Assembly (NCBI RefSeq): GCF_023229695.1
Contig: NZ_JALNYS010000009.1
Span: forward strand, 1-64,000
Origin: Sulfuricurvum sp.
Lineage (GTDB): Bacteria; Campylobacterota; Campylobacteria; Campylobacterales; Sulfurimonadaceae
Direction: 5' to 3'
Length of the DNA stretch: 64,000 nt
Within the stretch, counting starts at the first letter, position 1. The number at the start of each line of letters is the position of its first letter. The translations under genes were made by a program, and so were the position numbers. Below the pieces are notes generated by a model that was given only the letters and a program-made list of their open reading frames with translations, was not told the origin of the DNA and did not search any database. Below, piece after piece: positions 22,906-32,204 of the stretch.

Positions 22906-23883
22906 TTATACGACACCCTGTTCAAATTGGGCGCGCATTTTCTCTTTTTCGGCATGCTGACGTCTCTTCTCCGCCTGTGCCGCTTTGGCTTGGGCCACAT
23001 CGTAACCGAACCAGATCAAAAACGGGGAAGCGACGAAAATCGAGCTGTAGGCTCCGAAAATAACCCCGATCAGCATTGCGAAGCTGAATCCGTGGATAAT
23101 TTCTCCCCCAAACAAGAACAGCGTCAAGACGACAAAGAATACGGTGGTAATGGTTAAAATTGTTCGCGAGAGGGTATTGGTAACACTCTCGTTGATAATT
23201 ACCGACATTTGATACTTACCGCTCTCTTTGGTATCATGGATCGTTTCGCGGATACGGTCGAAAATTACAATCGTATCATTGATCGAAAATCCTAAAATGG
23301 TCAACAGCGCTGCTAAAACGGTCAAATCAAACTCAACGTTAAAGAGGCTCACCATCCCCGCCGTAATCAATACGTCGTGAACCAACGCAATAATCGAAGC
23401 AACGGCAAAACGCCATTCAAACCGAAACGCGACGTAGATCAAAATACCGATCACCGAGAACAGTAGGGCAATCGTCCCCTGGGTCTGAAGCTCTTTTCCC
23501 ACTTTCGGCCCCACCATATCTACGCGGCGTATCTCAAATTTTCCGGTTCCGCTGAGGGCATCAGAGACTTGCGCAGCCGTGTCTTTAGTCACATCAGCCG
23601 TCGTATTTTGCAAGCGCAATACGATTTCGCTCGAAGAACCGAATTCCTGAATCCCCGCCGAAGCAAACGGTGTGGTTGAGAGGTGTTTGCGGATTTCGTC
23701 TATCCGTACCGGCGCCTCGTATTTCACCTGTACAACGGTACCGCCGGCAAAATCAATCCCGTAGACAAACCCTTTGGTCACTATTAAATAGATAGCGACC
23801 AACGAGATCACTAATGAAAATGCAAAAACGGGTTTGACCCATCCCATAAAGTTAAACGCTTTTCGGGCTCTAAAAAATTCCAT
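22906..23883 (-). CDS. secF: protein translocase subunit SecF
   Basis: The 325-residue protein has six membrane spans: the first at about 18-36, a periplasmic P4-type domain (GIDFAGGTVVQVKY to VGPKVGKEL), then five helices with GFSINDTIVIFDRIRE (D407/R-type relay) and TLSRTILTITTVF. It uses the proton motive force with SecD to complete Sec export. It lies 2 bp after secD. The C-terminus is charged (QAEKRRQHAEKEKM). Confidence 0.95.
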   Translation of the reverse strand: MEFFRARKAFNFMGWVKPVFAFSLVISLVAIYLIVTKGFVYGIDFAGGTVVQVKYEAPVRIDEIRKHLSTTPFASAGIQEFGSSSEIVLRLQNTTADVTKDTAAQVSDALSGTGKFEIRRVDMVGPKVGKELQTQGTIALLFSVIGILIYVAFRFEWRFAVASIIALVHDVLITAGMVSLFNVEFDLTVLAALLTILGFSINDTIVIFDRIRETIHDTKESGKYQMSVIINESVTNTLSRTILTITTVFFVVLTLFLFGGEIIHGFSFAMLIGVIFGAYSSIFVASPFLIWFGYDVAQAKAAQAEKRRQHAEKEKMRAQFEQGVV

Positions 23884-23885
23884 GT

Positions 23886-25463
23886 TTACCCCTTATGTCC
23901 GAGACGAATCCCGAACCATCGATTCATATTCCCGCTCTTTTCAATACGGTTCATGAGCATTTGGAAAATCCCGTGGCTCCCCATAATCGCCGTAAACATC
24001 GATACCAATATCCCTACGGCAAGGGTTACGGCAAACCCTTTGATCGGCCCGGTTCCGTACACGTACAAAGCAACCGCAGCGATCAATGTCGTGAGATTCG
24101 CGTCCACAAGGGTGCTGAGGGCATTATCGTACCCCCCCTCGATTGCACGACGGACCGAGGCCCCTTCCCGAAGGAGTTCCCGTATCCGTTCGTTGATAAT
24201 AACGTTAGCATCCACTGCCATCCCGACAGTCAAGACGATACCCGCCATCCCCGGTAAGGTTAAGGTTGCACCGAAAAGGGCCATAAATGCGATAATCAAA
24301 ATAATATTGACCACCATCACCGTTGTGGCCACCACTCCGGAGTACCCGTAATAGGTGATCATAAAGAAAACAACCAAAGCAGCACCCGTCGCAAATGCCA
24401 CCAGGCTCGCTTTGATACTGTCCGCACCCAGACTCGGGCCGACGGAACGTTTTTCCATCATGTAGATCGGAGCGAGAAGTGCGCCGGAACGGAGGGCAAT
24501 CGCTAGGTCGTTTGCCTCTTCAACCGTATAGTTGCCGCTGATCTGCCCGCTTCCTCCGCCGATCCGTTCATTGATGACGGGGGCCGAATAGACTTTTCCG
24601 TCCAGAACGATCGCGAGGCGTTTGCCGACACTTTTACCGGTGAAATCACCGAAGATTTGTGCCCCTTGGGAATTAAGCGAAAAATTGATGACGGGACGGT
24701 TGTTCTGATCGTACCCCACCTGTGCATCGGTCAACATCGTCCCGTCCAGAATCGGGATATCGTTCACCAGATGTTTCATCTTCGGCTGCAACGCATCTTC
24801 GAGGATTTTGTCTCCGAAACTGGCCGCTTCGGCATCGTCCAACTCCATCACCCGCATCGCGCGGTCTTCATCGACTGCCATGAGTTCAAGTTTCGCCGCA
24901 CGCGAGATCAACTCACGTGCCCGCTGCTCTTCCTGAGGGGTTTTAATCCCCGGTAATTCTACGAGGATTTTATCGACCCCCTGCTTGGCAACCGTCGGTT
25001 CGGCCAAACCGAACTGATCCAGACGGTTTCGAATCGTCTCAATCGCCTGATCGATCGCCTGAACTTTGAGTTTTTCGACCGATTCAGGTGTTACCGACAA
25101 CACGTATTTCCCCTCCGAAGCATGGACAATGGTCCCTTCCACGCTTTTGAGGTATTCATCGATTACCGTTGTATCGTCATTATCCAGTAATTCAAAGGTA
25201 ACGGTACGATCCTGAACACTAATCCCGTCCAATAAAATATCGTTATGCTCACCGAAATGTTTCAAACCCGATGCGATCGATTTGAGCTGCGAATCAACCG
25301 CTTCTTCGGTTTTCACCCCAAGAAGCATATGCAATCCCCCCTGCAGATCAAGGCCGAGAGTCACTTTTTTCCCCTCGGAACTCTGAGTAAACGAAGGGAG
25401 TGAAAAAATCAATCCGAAGATTGTTGCCAGGAGCAGTAATATAACGCGGTAATTAAGCTTCAT
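23886..25463 (-). CDS. secD: protein translocase subunit SecD
   Basis: The 525-residue protein starts at ATG 25463 (MKLNYRV), inside the last codons of yajC; a longer frame reading from 25487 is less likely. Motifs: GLDLQGGLHMLLGV, a large periplasmic P1 domain, QGVDKILVELPG, then five helices with GMAVDANVIINERIREEL-type relay (AVDANVIINERIRELLREG). It partners SecF. Confidence 0.95.
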   Translation of the reverse strand: MKLNYRVILLLLATIFGLIFSLPSFTQSSEGKKVTLGLDLQGGLHMLLGVKTEEAVDSQLKSIASGLKHFGEHNDILLDGISVQDRTVTFELLDNDDTTVIDEYLKSVEGTIVHASEGKYVLSVTPESVEKLKVQAIDQAIETIRNRLDQFGLAEPTVAKQGVDKILVELPGIKTPQEEQRARELISRAAKLELMAVDEDRAMRVMELDDAEAASFGDKILEDALQPKMKHLVNDIPILDGTMLTDAQVGYDQNNRPVINFSLNSQGAQIFGDFTGKSVGKRLAIVLDGKVYSAPVINERIGGGSGQISGNYTVEEANDLAIALRSGALLAPIYMMEKRSVGPSLGADSIKASLVAFATGAALVVFFMITYYGYSGVVATTVMVVNIILIIAFMALFGATLTLPGMAGIVLTVGMAVDANVIINERIRELLREGASVRRAIEGGYDNALSTLVDANLTTLIAAVALYVYGTGPIKGFAVTLAVGILVSMFTAIMGSHGIFQMLMNRIEKSGNMNRWFGIRLGHKG

Positions 25464-25719
25464 CCTCGTACTTTCTTGCGACGGCATCTTTTACCAATCG
25501 CCCCTCAACGTCGTTATTAAATTTTACGGCAAAGAAATGTTCTTCCACTTTTTTGATTTCAACGATCAAACCGCCGCTGGTGACCACTTTATCCCCTTTT
25601 ACTAGGGCATCCAGCATCTCTTTATGCTTTTTTGCCTGCTGCTGCTGTGGACGGATGATTACAAAATACATGATTGCAATCAAAAAGACAAACGGTAGGA
25701 GTTGACTAACAATTTCCAT
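25453..25719 (-). CDS. yajC: Sec translocon accessory protein YajC
   Basis: 88 residues from ATG 25719, chosen because AAGGA precedes it by 6 bp and it lies 30 bp past a TATAAT; an in-frame extension to 25773 would run over the promoter. One membrane helix (LLPFVFLIAIMYFVII) is followed by RPQQQQAKKHKEML and the cytosolic GDKVVTSGGL hairpin. It is first gene of yajC-secD-secF and overlaps secD by 11 bp. Confidence 0.92.
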   Translation of the reverse strand: MEIVSQLLPFVFLIAIMYFVIIRPQQQQAKKHKEMLDALVKGDKVVTSGGLIVEIKKVEEHFFAVKFNNDVEGRLVKDAVARKYEDEA

Positions 25720-25749
25720 AGGTATCCTTAATTCGGGTAATATCGCCGC

Positions 25750-25755
25750 ATTATA
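25750..25755 (-). promoter_or_regulatory. -10 element for yajC-secD-secF
   Basis: TATAAT on the minus strand, 30 bp before the yajC ATG, almost back-to-back with the lnt -10 at 25777. Confidence 0.55.
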
Positions 25756-25776
25756 CTCAAAAGTGTTTAACATCGC

Positions 25777-25782
25777 TATAAT
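25777..25782 (+). promoter_or_regulatory. -10 element for lnt, possibly leaderless start
   Basis: TATAAT ends 6 bp before the lnt ATG (25789), which would place the transcription start on or next to the start codon. No Shine-Dalgarno sequence lies between them. Confidence 0.45.
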
Positions 25783-25788
25783 TGCGCC

Positions 25789-27006
25789 ATGAAGTTACTA
25801 CCCATTACCTGGCGCCTCTATCTCTTTTTGCCGCTTTTGATCGCAGCGGCATTTTCCTCCTTTATCTATTGCGAACACGTTGGGTACACTTCCCGTCTGT
25901 TCAATACCCTGATGGCACTCGGTGCTCTTTACGGCCTCCTCCATGCTCCAAAACGGGTTATCCCCGTTGCCGGATTTTGGATCGGTCTGCTATGGTGCTA
26001 CTGGATCGGCTTTAGTTTCGAGTTTTATAACCTTAAATGGGCTATTTGGCCGATTGCCTTTGGCTTTGGGATCGTATATGCCCTCTTTTACGGGGTGATG
26101 GGGTTAACCCACAATCCATTGTTCCGTGCACTCATACTTTTCGGCCTCACTTTTATCTGGCCGATGGATTTCAACTGGATGCAGCCGGAGCTGATCTTTG
26201 TCGAGAGCTACCTCGGTTTTGAAAAATGGCAATTTCTCCTGATCCTCATTGCCATCGCTTCCAGCGCCTATTTTTCGGGATTTAAGAAATTGCTTCCGGC
26301 TCTTATCCTTCCGATCGTATGGCAAACCCCCTATTCCCCCCCTCCGATGCCGCCGCTGAAGGTCAAGCTCATCACCACCGACACCCCGCAGGACCTAAAA
26401 TGGGAACCATCGGAGCAATTGAGGCTAACCCGTGAAAATCTCACTTATATCCAAGAAGCTGCTGAATCAGGCTACGATTTAATCGTCCTTCCCGAAGCGG
26501 CATTCGCCCTCTACATGAACCGTCATCCAAAACTAACGGCCCGCTTGCAACAACTCTCTTATAAAATTCCTATTTTGACCGGTACCCTTTACAATGACAA
26601 TGGGTTACACTATAACGTCACCTATCTCTTCCAAAACGGAACGGCCACCATGGCCAAGAAAACGGTCCTCGTCCCGTTCGGAGAGTACATCCCCCTCCCC
26701 GGTTTTTTACGCGAGTGGATCAATCAAGCAGTTTTTGACGGAGCTTCCGATTTCCTCACGGCCGATAAACCGACCGATTTCACCATCAAGGGGATTAAAT
26801 TTCGTAATGCAATCTGCTACGAAGCAACCCGCGAAGAGCTGTATACCCCCGAGGTGCGCTATATGATCGCTACCAGCAATAACGGATGGTTCACCCCTTC
26901 CATAGAACCGACCCTCCAAAAACTTCTGATCCGATTTTATGCCCGTAAAAATCACACCATTGTGTTTCATTCGGCAAACGGTGGGGGAAGCGGTATAGTG
27001 TACTAA
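25789..27006 (+). CDS. lnt: apolipoprotein N-acyltransferase
   Basis: The 405-residue protein has about six membrane helices in the first ~180 residues, then a nitrilase-type periplasmic domain. The catalytic triad can be read: Glu236 in LPEAAFALY, Lys291 in AKKTVLVPFGEYIP and Cys343 in NAICYEATRE. It adds the third acyl chain to lipoproteins such as LptE and the small lipoprotein in this window. It is shorter than the ~510-residue E. coli enzyme, as usual in this phylum. It is divergent from yajC. A small hairpin (27004-27020) begins at its stop codon. Confidence 0.92.
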   Translation: MKLLPITWRLYLFLPLLIAAAFSSFIYCEHVGYTSRLFNTLMALGALYGLLHAPKRVIPVAGFWIGLLWCYWIGFSFEFYNLKWAIWPIAFGFGIVYALFYGVMGLTHNPLFRALILFGLTFIWPMDFNWMQPELIFVESYLGFEKWQFLLILIAIASSAYFSGFKKLLPALILPIVWQTPYSPPPMPPLKVKLITTDTPQDLKWEPSEQLRLTRENLTYIQEAAESGYDLIVLPEAAFALYMNRHPKLTARLQQLSYKIPILTGTLYNDNGLHYNVTYLFQNGTATMAKKTVLVPFGEYIPLPGFLREWINQAVFDGASDFLTADKPTDFTIKGIKFRNAICYEATREELYTPEVRYMIATSNNGWFTPSIEPTLQKLLIRFYARKNHTIVFHSANGGGSGIVY

Positions 27007-27044
27007 TCCACTATGGATTAAAGAATTTCATAAGAGTTTCCTAC

Positions 27045-27050
27045 TACAAT
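27045..27050 (+). promoter_or_regulatory. candidate -10 element for cysK
   Basis: TACAAT, 31 bp before the cysK ATG (27082), in a T-rich context; GGAG precedes the start codon. Confidence 0.4.
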
Positions 27051-27081
27051 CTAACCCATCTTTAATATCAGCGGAGACCTT

Positions 27082-28005
27082 ATGAACATTGCGTCCAATA
27101 TCACCGAACTTATCGGAAACACCCCTCTTGTACGGTTGAATGCTCTGTGTGAGGAGTATGATGCTGTCATAATAGGAAAATGCGAATTTATGAATCCAAC
27201 CAGTTCGGTCAAAGACCGGATTGGATACAACATGATTAAAACCGCCATGGAGGAAGGGAAAATCAATGCCGATACCCTCATCGTCGAACCGACCAGCGGC
27301 AATACCGGTATCGCCCTTGCTTCAATCTGTGCCGCTTTAAATCTGAATCTTACCCTCACCATGCCCGAATCCATGAGCATCGAACGACGTAATCTCCTCA
27401 AAGCGCTTGGGGCAAATCTTGTCCTTACCCCCGCATCTTTAGGGATGAAAGGGGCGATTGATGAAGCCAATCTCATTGTTGAATCGCTCCAAAACGCCGT
27501 TGTTCTCCAACAATTTTCCAACCCCGCCAATCCGGCTATCCATCGTACCACCACGGCACAGGAGATTCTTCGGGATACCGGAGGAAAGGTTGATATTTTC
27601 ATTGCCGCCGTCGGCACCGGGGGGACCCTGACCGGTACCGGAGAGGCGCTTCGTGCCGTACTTTCCGATATTGAGATTATCGCCGTCGAGCCCAAAGACT
27701 CCGCCGTCCTCTCCGGAGGGAAAGCGGGCGCCCATAAGATACAGGGGATCGGAGCGGGATTTGTCCCCGAGGTTCTCAATACCGCTTTGTACAACGAAGT
27801 GATCACCGTCAGTAACGAAGACGCCATCGCTATGGCCAAGAGTCTGGCCAAAAACGAAGGGATCCTCGTCGGCATCTCTGCCGGTGCCAATGCCCATGCT
27901 GCGGCTCTGGTTGCCTCGCGTCCCGAAAACAAGGGGAAAACCATCGTCACCATCCTCTGTGATACGGCAGAACGTTATTTAAGTACCCCTCTCTTTGAAA
28001 ATTAA
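27082..28005 (+). CDS. cysK: cysteine synthase (O-acetylserine sulfhydrylase)
   Basis: The 307-residue PLP enzyme makes cysteine from O-acetylserine and sulfide. The PLP lysine is Lys44 in TSSVKDRIGYNM, the substrate loop is EPTSGNTGIALA, the phosphate loop is GTGGTLTGTGEAL, and GISAGANAHAA lies near the C-terminus. The next gene starts on the base after its stop, so they form one transcript. Confidence 0.95.
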   Translation: MNIASNITELIGNTPLVRLNALCEEYDAVIIGKCEFMNPTSSVKDRIGYNMIKTAMEEGKINADTLIVEPTSGNTGIALASICAALNLNLTLTMPESMSIERRNLLKALGANLVLTPASLGMKGAIDEANLIVESLQNAVVLQQFSNPANPAIHRTTTAQEILRDTGGKVDIFIAAVGTGGTLTGTGEALRAVLSDIEIIAVEPKDSAVLSGGKAGAHKIQGIGAGFVPEVLNTALYNEVITVSNEDAIAMAKSLAKNEGILVGISAGANAHAAALVASRPENKGKTIVTILCDTAERYLSTPLFEN

Positions 28006-28575
28006 ATGTTTCTGGAGACGATTCTCTGCAGGGAGGGGAAAGCTCACCATCTCCCCTACCATCAGCGGCGTCTTGACGCTACGCTGCGGATATTAGGATT
28101 TACCCGAAAGTACACGTTGAGCCGGCTTATCACCCCTCCGCAAAGCGGGGTTTACCGCTGCCGATTCCTCTATGACGGTTTGGATTTCACGATTGAATAC
28201 CACCCCTATGTTCCCAGAACAATCTCCTCCTTGCGTGTACTCATCGACGATACCATCAACTATCCTTTGAAAACTACCGAGCGTGAAGCGCTTGAAGCGC
28301 TCTATCGGCAGCGCGACGGATGCGACGATGTCGTGATCGTCCGCAACGGCTTTCTAAGCGATACCACCGTTGCAAATATCGCCGTCTTTGACGGATACCG
28401 TTGGTTAACGCCGGAGAAACCACTTCTCGAAGGGACGACACGATCACGCCTGATCGAGGAGGGGACCCTTTTTCCTGCACCGCTTCGGCTTGATGATATT
28501 GCCGCTGCCCGTAAAATTGCCGTCATGAATGCACTCATGGGATTTGTTGAAGTCGAAAATGGTATAATTATTTAA
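28006..28575 (+). CDS. class IV aminotransferase family protein (PabC-like)
   Basis: The 189-residue fold-type IV PLP protein is shorter than BCAT or PabC. Lys in YPLKTTEREALEALYRQRDG is the likely PLP anchor, and DDVVIVRNGFLSDTTVANIAVF followed by PLLEGTTRSRLIEEG is the cofactor/phosphate segment typical of aminodeoxychorismate lyase and D-amino-acid transaminase. In Campylobacterota, short PabC-like proteins often serve folate synthesis; substrate choice cannot be settled here. Confidence 0.75.
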   Translation: MFLETILCREGKAHHLPYHQRRLDATLRILGFTRKYTLSRLITPPQSGVYRCRFLYDGLDFTIEYHPYVPRTISSLRVLIDDTINYPLKTTEREALEALYRQRDGCDDVVIVRNGFLSDTTVANIAVFDGYRWLTPEKPLLEGTTRSRLIEEGTLFPAPLRLDDIAAARKIAVMNALMGFVEVENGIII

Positions 28576-28593
28576 AAAGCAGGTCTGAACACA

Positions 28594-29052
28594 ATGCTAT
28601 TCGACATTATTAAAAGCCCTTCGTATGCCCGATTAATGGAAACGCACATCCGCGATATGCTATTTTACCTCTTTGAAAATGAACAAAACTTCGGGATCTT
28701 ATGTAAAATCGAGCACCTTGAGTTTGACCCGCCCCTTCCAAAATACATTAGTGACGAATTTAGAGCGATGACCCTCTTTTTCCTTGCCGGCTATACCTTT
28801 GAAAGTGCCCGGATCAACAATGACATTTTGATTTTCGAAGCGGGATTCGGTCAGGAAAACATAGGGAGCTTCGTCAGCGTCCCTCTCCTCTCCATTGTAC
28901 AGATTATTATCGATGACACCCCTGCTTTTGTCAACCTCGCCCTTTTGCAAGAGCGTCAGAGCATACCGGAAAAAGAGAAAAATGAAGGGGTTGTAAATTC
29001 GATGAACTCATTCCTCTCGAACCCGGAAAATCAAAAGTTTCTGAAAAAATAA
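28594..29052 (+). CDS. conserved protein with SspB-like pattern
   Basis: The 152-residue protein is not firmly assigned. Residues ~45-110 run as strands with NNDILIFEAGFGQEN-IGSFVSVPLLSIVQII, which recalls the SspB core (ndwi-F-aRFsG, v-vP-aAVl-Iya), the ClpXP adaptor that delivers ssrA-tagged proteins. The N-terminus (YARLMETHIRDMLFYLFENE) would match the SspB opening helix. The tail is a short acidic helix. smpB lies 5.6 kb away, not in the same operon. Confidence 0.5.
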   Translation: MLFDIIKSPSYARLMETHIRDMLFYLFENEQNFGILCKIEHLEFDPPLPKYISDEFRAMTLFFLAGYTFESARINNDILIFEAGFGQENIGSFVSVPLLSIVQIIIDDTPAFVNLALLQERQSIPEKEKNEGVVNSMNSFLSNPENQKFLKK

Positions 29053-29091
29053 AACGTGTAGTACGATAGAAGAGAGAAATGAGTGACTGAG

Positions 29092-29122
29092 CTTACGCAC
29101 CTTGCATTAACCGGTGCGTAAG
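29092..29122. repeat. structured repeat, short third member
   Basis: A perfect 10 bp stem, CTTACGCACC (29092-29101) and GGTGCGTAAG (29113-29122), with an 11-base loop. Its left side (GACTGAGCTTACGCACCTTG) matches the left end of repeat copy 2 (ACTGAGATCTTACGCACCTTG). Neither strand carries a T-run after the stem. It lies between two convergent genes. Confidence 0.55.
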
Positions 29123-29129
29123 GGGAGCG

Positions 29130-30029
29130 CTATAACTTTAATCCAAGCAGGTATGTTACGACATTATCGATAAAGGCATCGTGCTTGCGCTCTTTGCTGT
29201 AAGCGATATAAAACTTCCGTTTGATTTTAAAATTCTTGATTCGCGCCTCAAACAGTTTCCCCTCCTCCACTTCATCGCTGATAACATGCCGTGAAATCAC
29301 CGAAACAACCGGGCGCGGAGCCTCTTTCGGAGAGCGGAGAATCGTCTCTTTGATCGCGGTAGAACTCGCCACCACACCAATGACACTAAAACCGGAGCAC
29401 TCTACTCCGATCTCTTCGAATACTTCCGCAGTAAGTTTTCGGGTGTGGGAATTTTCATCACGGCAGATCCAGTCGAACTTGTACAAATCCTCTTTGCGCA
29501 GCTGCTTGGGGAGCGGCTGATTGGAAAAAATAACCAACTCATCCTCTTCCCATTCCCGATAAATAATCCCCTCTTTAAAGATAGGAGATTCGATCAGCGC
29601 AATATCGATCTGCTTTTCCAGAAGCTGATCGATAATCTCTTCCGAAAACGCCACACGGATATGAACTTCATTGTTAATTTTCTCTTTGAGCTTCCCGAGA
29701 TAAGAGGGGAGGACGTAGTTTCCGATCGCATAGGATGCTCCGATGATAAACGTAAACTCTTTGTTGATAATCTTCAAAAGCTCTTTTTCGCTCGATTGGA
29801 TCGCTTTCTCAAGCTTTATGGCAATTCGATAAAGATCTTCACCCTCTTTGGTGAGCTTGATCCCGTTTTTTTTGCGTTCGACAACACGGGTATCAAGATA
29901 ATCCTCGATAAATTTTATCTGCTGCGTTACGGCAGGCTGTGAGATTCCCAATTTTGCGGATGCTTTTGAAAAACTTTTTTCTCTGACAACCGTCAAAAAA
30001 GTGATTAGTTTTGCAAAATCTTTTAACAT
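29130..30029 (-). CDS. LysR-family transcriptional regulator
   Basis: The 299-residue protein has the N-terminal winged helix-turn-helix FLTVVREKSFSKASAKLGISQPAVTQQIKFIED (about 11-43), a linker helix, and a two-lobed effector domain with FIIGASYAIGNYVLPSYLG and IDIALIESPIF. It is closest in feel to CysB/CysL-like regulators, and cysK lies 1 kb away, but the target is not shown. It converges on the SspB-like gene. Confidence 0.85.
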   Translation of the reverse strand: MLKDFAKLITFLTVVREKSFSKASAKLGISQPAVTQQIKFIEDYLDTRVVERKKNGIKLTKEGEDLYRIAIKLEKAIQSSEKELLKIINKEFTFIIGASYAIGNYVLPSYLGKLKEKINNEVHIRVAFSEEIIDQLLEKQIDIALIESPIFKEGIIYREWEEDELVIFSNQPLPKQLRKEDLYKFDWICRDENSHTRKLTAEVFEEIGVECSGFSVIGVVASSTAIKETILRSPKEAPRPVVSVISRHVISDEVEEGKLFEARIKNFKIKRKFYIAYSKERKHDAFIDNVVTYLLGLKL

Positions 30030-30126
30030 AATATTTCCTATAAGTTAAATCTATAGACATATTATAACATATAATTATACACATTGCAAGAGAGTTTCTC
30101 TCCTATTTCTCTTAGGAAAATTGGGC

Positions 30127-30132
30127 TATAAT
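30127..30132 (+). promoter_or_regulatory. -10 element for uvrD
   Basis: TATAAT, then AAGGAG (30143-30148) and ATG at 30156: a well-formed promoter and ribosome site. Confidence 0.6.
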
Positions 30133-30155
30133 AAGACAATCTAAGGAGCCGAAGT

Positions 30156-32204
30156 ATGGATACAATTCTCGAAGGTCTTAACGATGCCCAACGCAGTGCG
30201 GTAGAACAAATCGACGGTCCTTTGCTTATTTTAGCGGGAGCGGGAAGCGGAAAGACCAAAACCATCACCTCCCGTTTGGCCTATCTGTTGGATACCGTAG
30301 GGGTCCCTGCAAGCAATACCCTCACCCTCACCTTTACGAATAAAGCGGCAAAAGAGATGCGCCAGCGGGCCATGGGATTGATACGGCAGAATTCGTTTCC
30401 TCCGTTGTTGTGTACCTTTCATAAATTTGGACTCCTCTTTTTAAAATTTCACATTCACCTTCTCGGACGTGCCAATAATTTTGTCGTTATCGATACCGAT
30501 GACAAAAAAAAGATTCTGAAGCGAATCAATGCGGACCTGCCGCTCCCCCTCATCGCAAGTGAAATATCCCGTTACAAAAATTCGTTGATTGACCCTCAGG
30601 AAGCCTATGCCCAAGCCGAACTGACCAATTACAAGCATATTGCCAAAATTTATGAAGAGTATGAAGCGTATCTGCTAAAAAACAACCTTGTCGACTTCGA
30701 TGATCTACTGTGCCTCACCTATCGCCTCCTCGACGAGCACACCGATTTGTGCCGGGAAACCAGTGAAAAATACCGCTATATCATGATCGATGAGTATCAA
30801 GATACGAATGAGCTGCAGCTTCGTCTCCTTCAAAAGCTCTGCTCTACCCACGATAATCTCTGCGTCGTAGGAGATGATGACCAGAGTATCTACGGTTGGC
30901 GCGGTGCCCACGTACGCAATATCCTCGAATTTGATCAAGATTTTCAAAATGCCACCGTTGTCAAACTTGAGCACAATTACCGCTCTACCCAGCCTATCCT
31001 GACGGTAGCCAACGCCCTGATCGAGCATAACCGTTCCCGTTTGGGAAAAACGCTGATTGCGACAAAAAGCGGTGGAGACGATGTCGCGACCATAACCTCC
31101 CATGATGAGAGTGAAGAGTCACGTAAAATCGCCTCCGCCATCCGTTCCCTTCTTGCCCAAGGGGTTCGTGCCAACGAAATTGCCGTTTTATACCGTATTA
31201 ACGCCCTCAGCCGATCCCTTGAAGAGGGGCTAAACCGGGCCGGAATTGCCTATAAACTGGTAGGAGGGTTGCGTTTCTATGACCGTGCCGAGATCAAAGA
31301 CCTTATCAGCTATTTACGGGTCATTACCAATGTCCATGACAACTTCTCGCTGAAGCGGATTATCAACAAACCCAAACGGGGGTTGGGAAAAGCCTCCATC
31401 GATAAACTTGAGCTCTCGGCGCTTCAGTCGGGGAGGTCAATGTTCGAGTTCATCTCTACCTTAAGCGACAGCGAACTCGAAGCCCTCGTACGGAAAAAAA
31501 GTGCCCAGGAACTGCGTGAATTTATCCATGAAATTTACGAACTGCGTTCCGTTGCCGAAGAAGCGATGTACCGTTTCATCGATCTGCTCGAAGAGCGCTT
31601 CAAAATTAAAGAGACCCTCAAAGGGCTTCCGGATGAGAGCGACAAAATTTCTAATATCGATGAATTTTACGGTCTCTTTCGCGATTACGTCAAACAAAAT
31701 CCGGATGCGGCTTTGGCCGAGTTTCTCAACGATATTACCCTTCAGAGCGAACAAGATCAGGTAGAGGGGGAAAGCATCTATATCATGAGTATCCACGCTT
31801 CCAAAGGGCTGGAATTTGAGCACCTGTTTGTCATCGGGATGGAGGAGGGATTTTTGCCGCTGATCGGTGATGGAAGCGATCTCGAAGAGGAGCGGCGTCT
31901 CGGCTATGTTGCTTTTACCCGTGCAAAAAGCAATCTTACCCTCTCGAACGTTAATAGCCGATTTTACAAAGGGCGACGTACCGATCTGCAAAAAAGCCGT
32001 TTTATCAACGAAGCGGGATTGTGTGAAGGCTCCTTGATTTTAGAAAAAAATACCTCCTTTAAAAAAGGGGACTTGGTCCGTCACAAAATCTTCGGTGCCG
32101 GGCGGGTCGAGGGGGTCAGCAAATCGGGACGCGAATTTAAACTTCTCCTTAATTTCGGCGGAACCAAACGGGAAATTCTAGCCTCATTTGTGGAGAAACT
32201 CTAA
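30156..32204 (+). CDS. uvrD: UvrD/PcrA/Rep-type DNA helicase
   Basis: The 682-residue superfamily 1A 3'-5' helicase has the Q motif LNDAQRSAVEQ, Walker A AGAGSGKT (27-34), motif II DEYQDTNELQ, motif III GDDDQSIYGWRGA, motif IV LEHNYRSTQPIL, motif V MSIHASKGLEFEHLFVIG and motif VI VAFTRAKSNLTLS. The C-terminus ends in a Tudor-like segment (KGDLVRHKIFGAGRVEGVS), as in PcrA/UvrD, where it contacts RNA polymerase. First gene of uvrD-truB-csrA-ispE. Confidence 0.92.
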   Translation: MDTILEGLNDAQRSAVEQIDGPLLILAGAGSGKTKTITSRLAYLLDTVGVPASNTLTLTFTNKAAKEMRQRAMGLIRQNSFPPLLCTFHKFGLLFLKFHIHLLGRANNFVVIDTDDKKKILKRINADLPLPLIASEISRYKNSLIDPQEAYAQAELTNYKHIAKIYEEYEAYLLKNNLVDFDDLLCLTYRLLDEHTDLCRETSEKYRYIMIDEYQDTNELQLRLLQKLCSTHDNLCVVGDDDQSIYGWRGAHVRNILEFDQDFQNATVVKLEHNYRSTQPILTVANALIEHNRSRLGKTLIATKSGGDDVATITSHDESEESRKIASAIRSLLAQGVRANEIAVLYRINALSRSLEEGLNRAGIAYKLVGGLRFYDRAEIKDLISYLRVITNVHDNFSLKRIINKPKRGLGKASIDKLELSALQSGRSMFEFISTLSDSELEALVRKKSAQELREFIHEIYELRSVAEEAMYRFIDLLEERFKIKETLKGLPDESDKISNIDEFYGLFRDYVKQNPDAALAEFLNDITLQSEQDQVEGESIYIMSIHASKGLEFEHLFVIGMEEGFLPLIGDGSDLEEERRLGYVAFTRAKSNLTLSNVNSRFYKGRRTDLQKSRFINEAGLCEGSLILEKNTSFKKGDLVRHKIFGAGRVEGVSKSGREFKLLLNFGGTKREILASFVEKL

